Assembly: GCA_029204225.1 (NCBI GenBank)
Contig: MU831827.1
Coordinates: forward strand, 38,698 to 102,697
DNA: 64,000 nt
Direction: 5' to 3'
From: Diphasiastrum complanatum
Lineage: Eukaryota > Streptophyta > Lycopodiopsida > Lycopodiales > Lycopodiaceae
Positions 62,170-64,000 of this stretch are shown piece by piece. Both the position numbers and the translations under genes were made by a program. Position 1 is the stretch's first letter. The number at the start of each line of letters is the position of its first letter. Below the pieces are notes generated by a model, which saw only the letters and a list, made by a program, of their open reading frames with translations, was not told the origin of the DNA and did no database searches.

Positions 62170-63540
62170 TTAGGCCAAAATGGGCGAAAAATGACAACCA
62201 AAAACCGTCATTTAAGTCGGTTTTAATGACGGTTTTGAGGGTCGTTATCTAATCCATGTCATTAAAACCAATGGTTGAAATGACGGCCAAAAACCGTCAT
62301 TTATATTATCTTAAATGACGGCCAACAAAAAGCCGTCATTTATTTATTTTTAATCTAAAAAAATGACGACAGAAAATCCTCATATAAACTATCTCAAATG
62401 ATGGTAAAAAAATTGTCATTTAAATCAACTTAAATGACGGCCATTAAAAACTGTCTTTTTTTTTTTTGCCAAAATGGAGAATAAATGACGGCCAAAAACG
62501 ATCATTTAAATCAACTTAAATGACGGCCATTAAAAGCCGTCCTTTTTATTTTGCCAAAAACGAAAGATAAATGATGGCCAAAAACCATCATTTAAATCAA
62601 TTTGAATGGCGGTGATTCAAAACCGTCCTTTTTATTTTGCCCAAAGACGGCCAAAAACCATCAGTTAAGTGGACTTTAATGATCGTCATTAAAAACCGTC
62701 TTTTTTATTTTGCCAAAATGGAGAATATATGACGGCCCAAAACCGTCATTTAAACCAATTAAATGACGGCCATTATAAACCGTCCTTTTTATTTTGCGAA
62801 AATGAAGGAGAATAAATGACGGCCAAAAATTGTCATTTAAATCAACTTAAATGATGGCCATTAGAAACCGTCTTTTTTTTATTTTGCCAAAACAAAATAT
62901 AAATGACGGCCAAAAACTGTCATTTAAATCAATTTAAATGATGGCTATTAAAAACCGTCCTTTTTATTTTGCCCAAACGAAAAGTAAATGACGGCCAAAA
63001 ACCGTCATTTAAGTGGACTTTAATGACGGTCCTTAAAAATCGTCTTTTTTATTTTGCCAAAATGGAGAATAAATGATGACCCAAAACAGTCATTTAAATT
63101 AATATGAATGACAGCCATTATAAATCGTCCTTTTTATTTTTGCCAAAACGAAGAAAAATAAATGACGGCCAAAAACCGTCATTTAAATCAACTTAAATGA
63201 CGACCATTAAAAACCGTCCTTTTTTATTTTGCCAAAACAAAAAATAAATGACAGTTAATGACGGTCAATAAAAATCATCTTTTCTATGTAATGGAAGATA
63301 ATTGACGATAGAACACTGTCATTTATTCGACTTAAATGACGACCAATAAAAATCGTCTTTTGTATTTTGCCAAAATGAGAGAAAATGATAACAAAAAATA
63401 GTCATATAAACCAACTTAAATGATGGTCATTAAAAATAAAGAACGGCCATGAAATTGATTCTTCTTGATTTTCCAAATGTAAAATAAATAATGAGCAAAA
63501 ACTATCATTTAAGTCAACTTAAATGACAGCCATTGTCATT
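62170..63540. repeat. Tandem array of ~85-bp palindromic units
   Basis: About 12 to 14 diverged units, with TTTTGCCAAAA-type words at ~62467, 62552, 62636, 62712, 62797, 62885, 62970, 63054, 63141, 63229 and 63369. Each unit holds TGACGGCCAAAAACCGTCA and ATGACGGCCATTAAAAACCG, so it folds back within itself and pairs with its neighbours through CCGTCATTTAA/TTAAATGACGG. Such TGACGG/CCGTCA repeats resemble subterminal regions of plant CACTA elements. No TNP2 or termini are seen here. Confidence 0.8.
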
Positions 63541-64000
63541 TAGTCTTGTGATTAATGTCTTATGCTTTGGTGTGAACCAAAAGTAGAGTGATCAATTGTA
63601 ACACACATTATAGCTAGACTAATTTAGTACAAATCATTGAAACTCATCAAATATAAAAAGAAATTATCTAAATAATGATCTCTTAAGACCCTTGTGATTT
63701 CACAATGAGAGTTTTGGCCATGCAAGTTGTAATCCAACAACTTCTACTTATTGTTTGGAATTCTCTCAACGTGGTTTTCGGAGTTCTTTCTTTGGTGCTA
63801 ATAGACTTCCTTACCCATAAAAGATAATAAACCTTCTCCAATGGAACTACAGATGCCATGTGCCTTTAGGATCTTTACTCTCTAAAGTGCCATGGGCAAC
63901 GCCCTTTCTCTTGATGTTCAAAATGTCTATCATTGCACCAAGTGCAATGACCTATAAATTTCATCAACATGGATGTGTCAGCACATTCGAAATAAGTATA
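63541..64000. other. Right edge, nothing recognised
   Basis: AT-rich sequence after the palindromic array, with no coding, RNA or repeat signal that I can support. Confidence 0.4.

Noticed and set aside
62170-63540. CRISPR-like array
   Set aside because: The sequence is a plant nuclear genome, the repeat units are contiguous and diverged without unique spacers, and no cas genes are present.

Overview
The window is nuclear DNA of a flowering plant with a repeat-rich genome. It has copia and chromovirus-type gypsy LTR retrotransposons primed on initiator tRNA-Met, a CACTA-like DNA transposon family with TNP2 genes, and GT-AG introns. One host gene with an intact reading frame is visible: a PH1-type P3B P-ATPase on the minus strand (54592-59197). 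I cannot name the species.

Layout. 1-1425: 3' end of a plus-strand gypsy element with its LTR. 2385-5127: a copia RT scrap and a minus-strand gypsy integrase/chromodomain remnant with its LTR. 5128-8950: mostly non-coding, with a solo LTR, a local duplication that keeps an empty copy of the solo LTR's target site, a long (CT)n tract and two hairpins. 8960-11693: a decayed CACTA-like element (CACTA-1) lying in the gag of gypsy D. 12227-19075: copia A (minus, target duplication ACAAA) inserted in gypsy D, with a plus-strand copia B in its gag. Gypsy D resumes at 19081.

20352-38274: a nest. Copia G's LTR is split by copia E (20466-37787, duplication TAAAT). Copia E is split by the truncated minus-strand copia F, which carries a 1.3-kb duplication around an unrelated 1.5-kb segment, and by copia C (31171-37471, duplication TATAT), a full-length element with one open 1322-codon frame and apparently identical LTRs.

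38340-53895: a second nest. Copia H fragments are split by copia I (39146-53702, duplication CCTGT). The gag of copia I is split by a 9.6-kb CACTA-like element (CACTA-2). CACTA-2 carries a divergent ORF1, a TNP2 C-terminal region and a SET-domain gene, between subterminal regions packed with copies of a palindrome close to GCGTGGATAATCCACGCG.

53900-64000: the PH1-like gene, its flanks, and at about 62170-63540 a tandem array of about 85-bp palindromic units.

The genes do not form one pathway. The PH1-like pump is the host gene, and in other plants this family works with a P3A H+-ATPase to hyperacidify vacuoles. The point most worth following is the SET-domain sequence, which appears beside TNP2 sequence in both CACTA-like copies.
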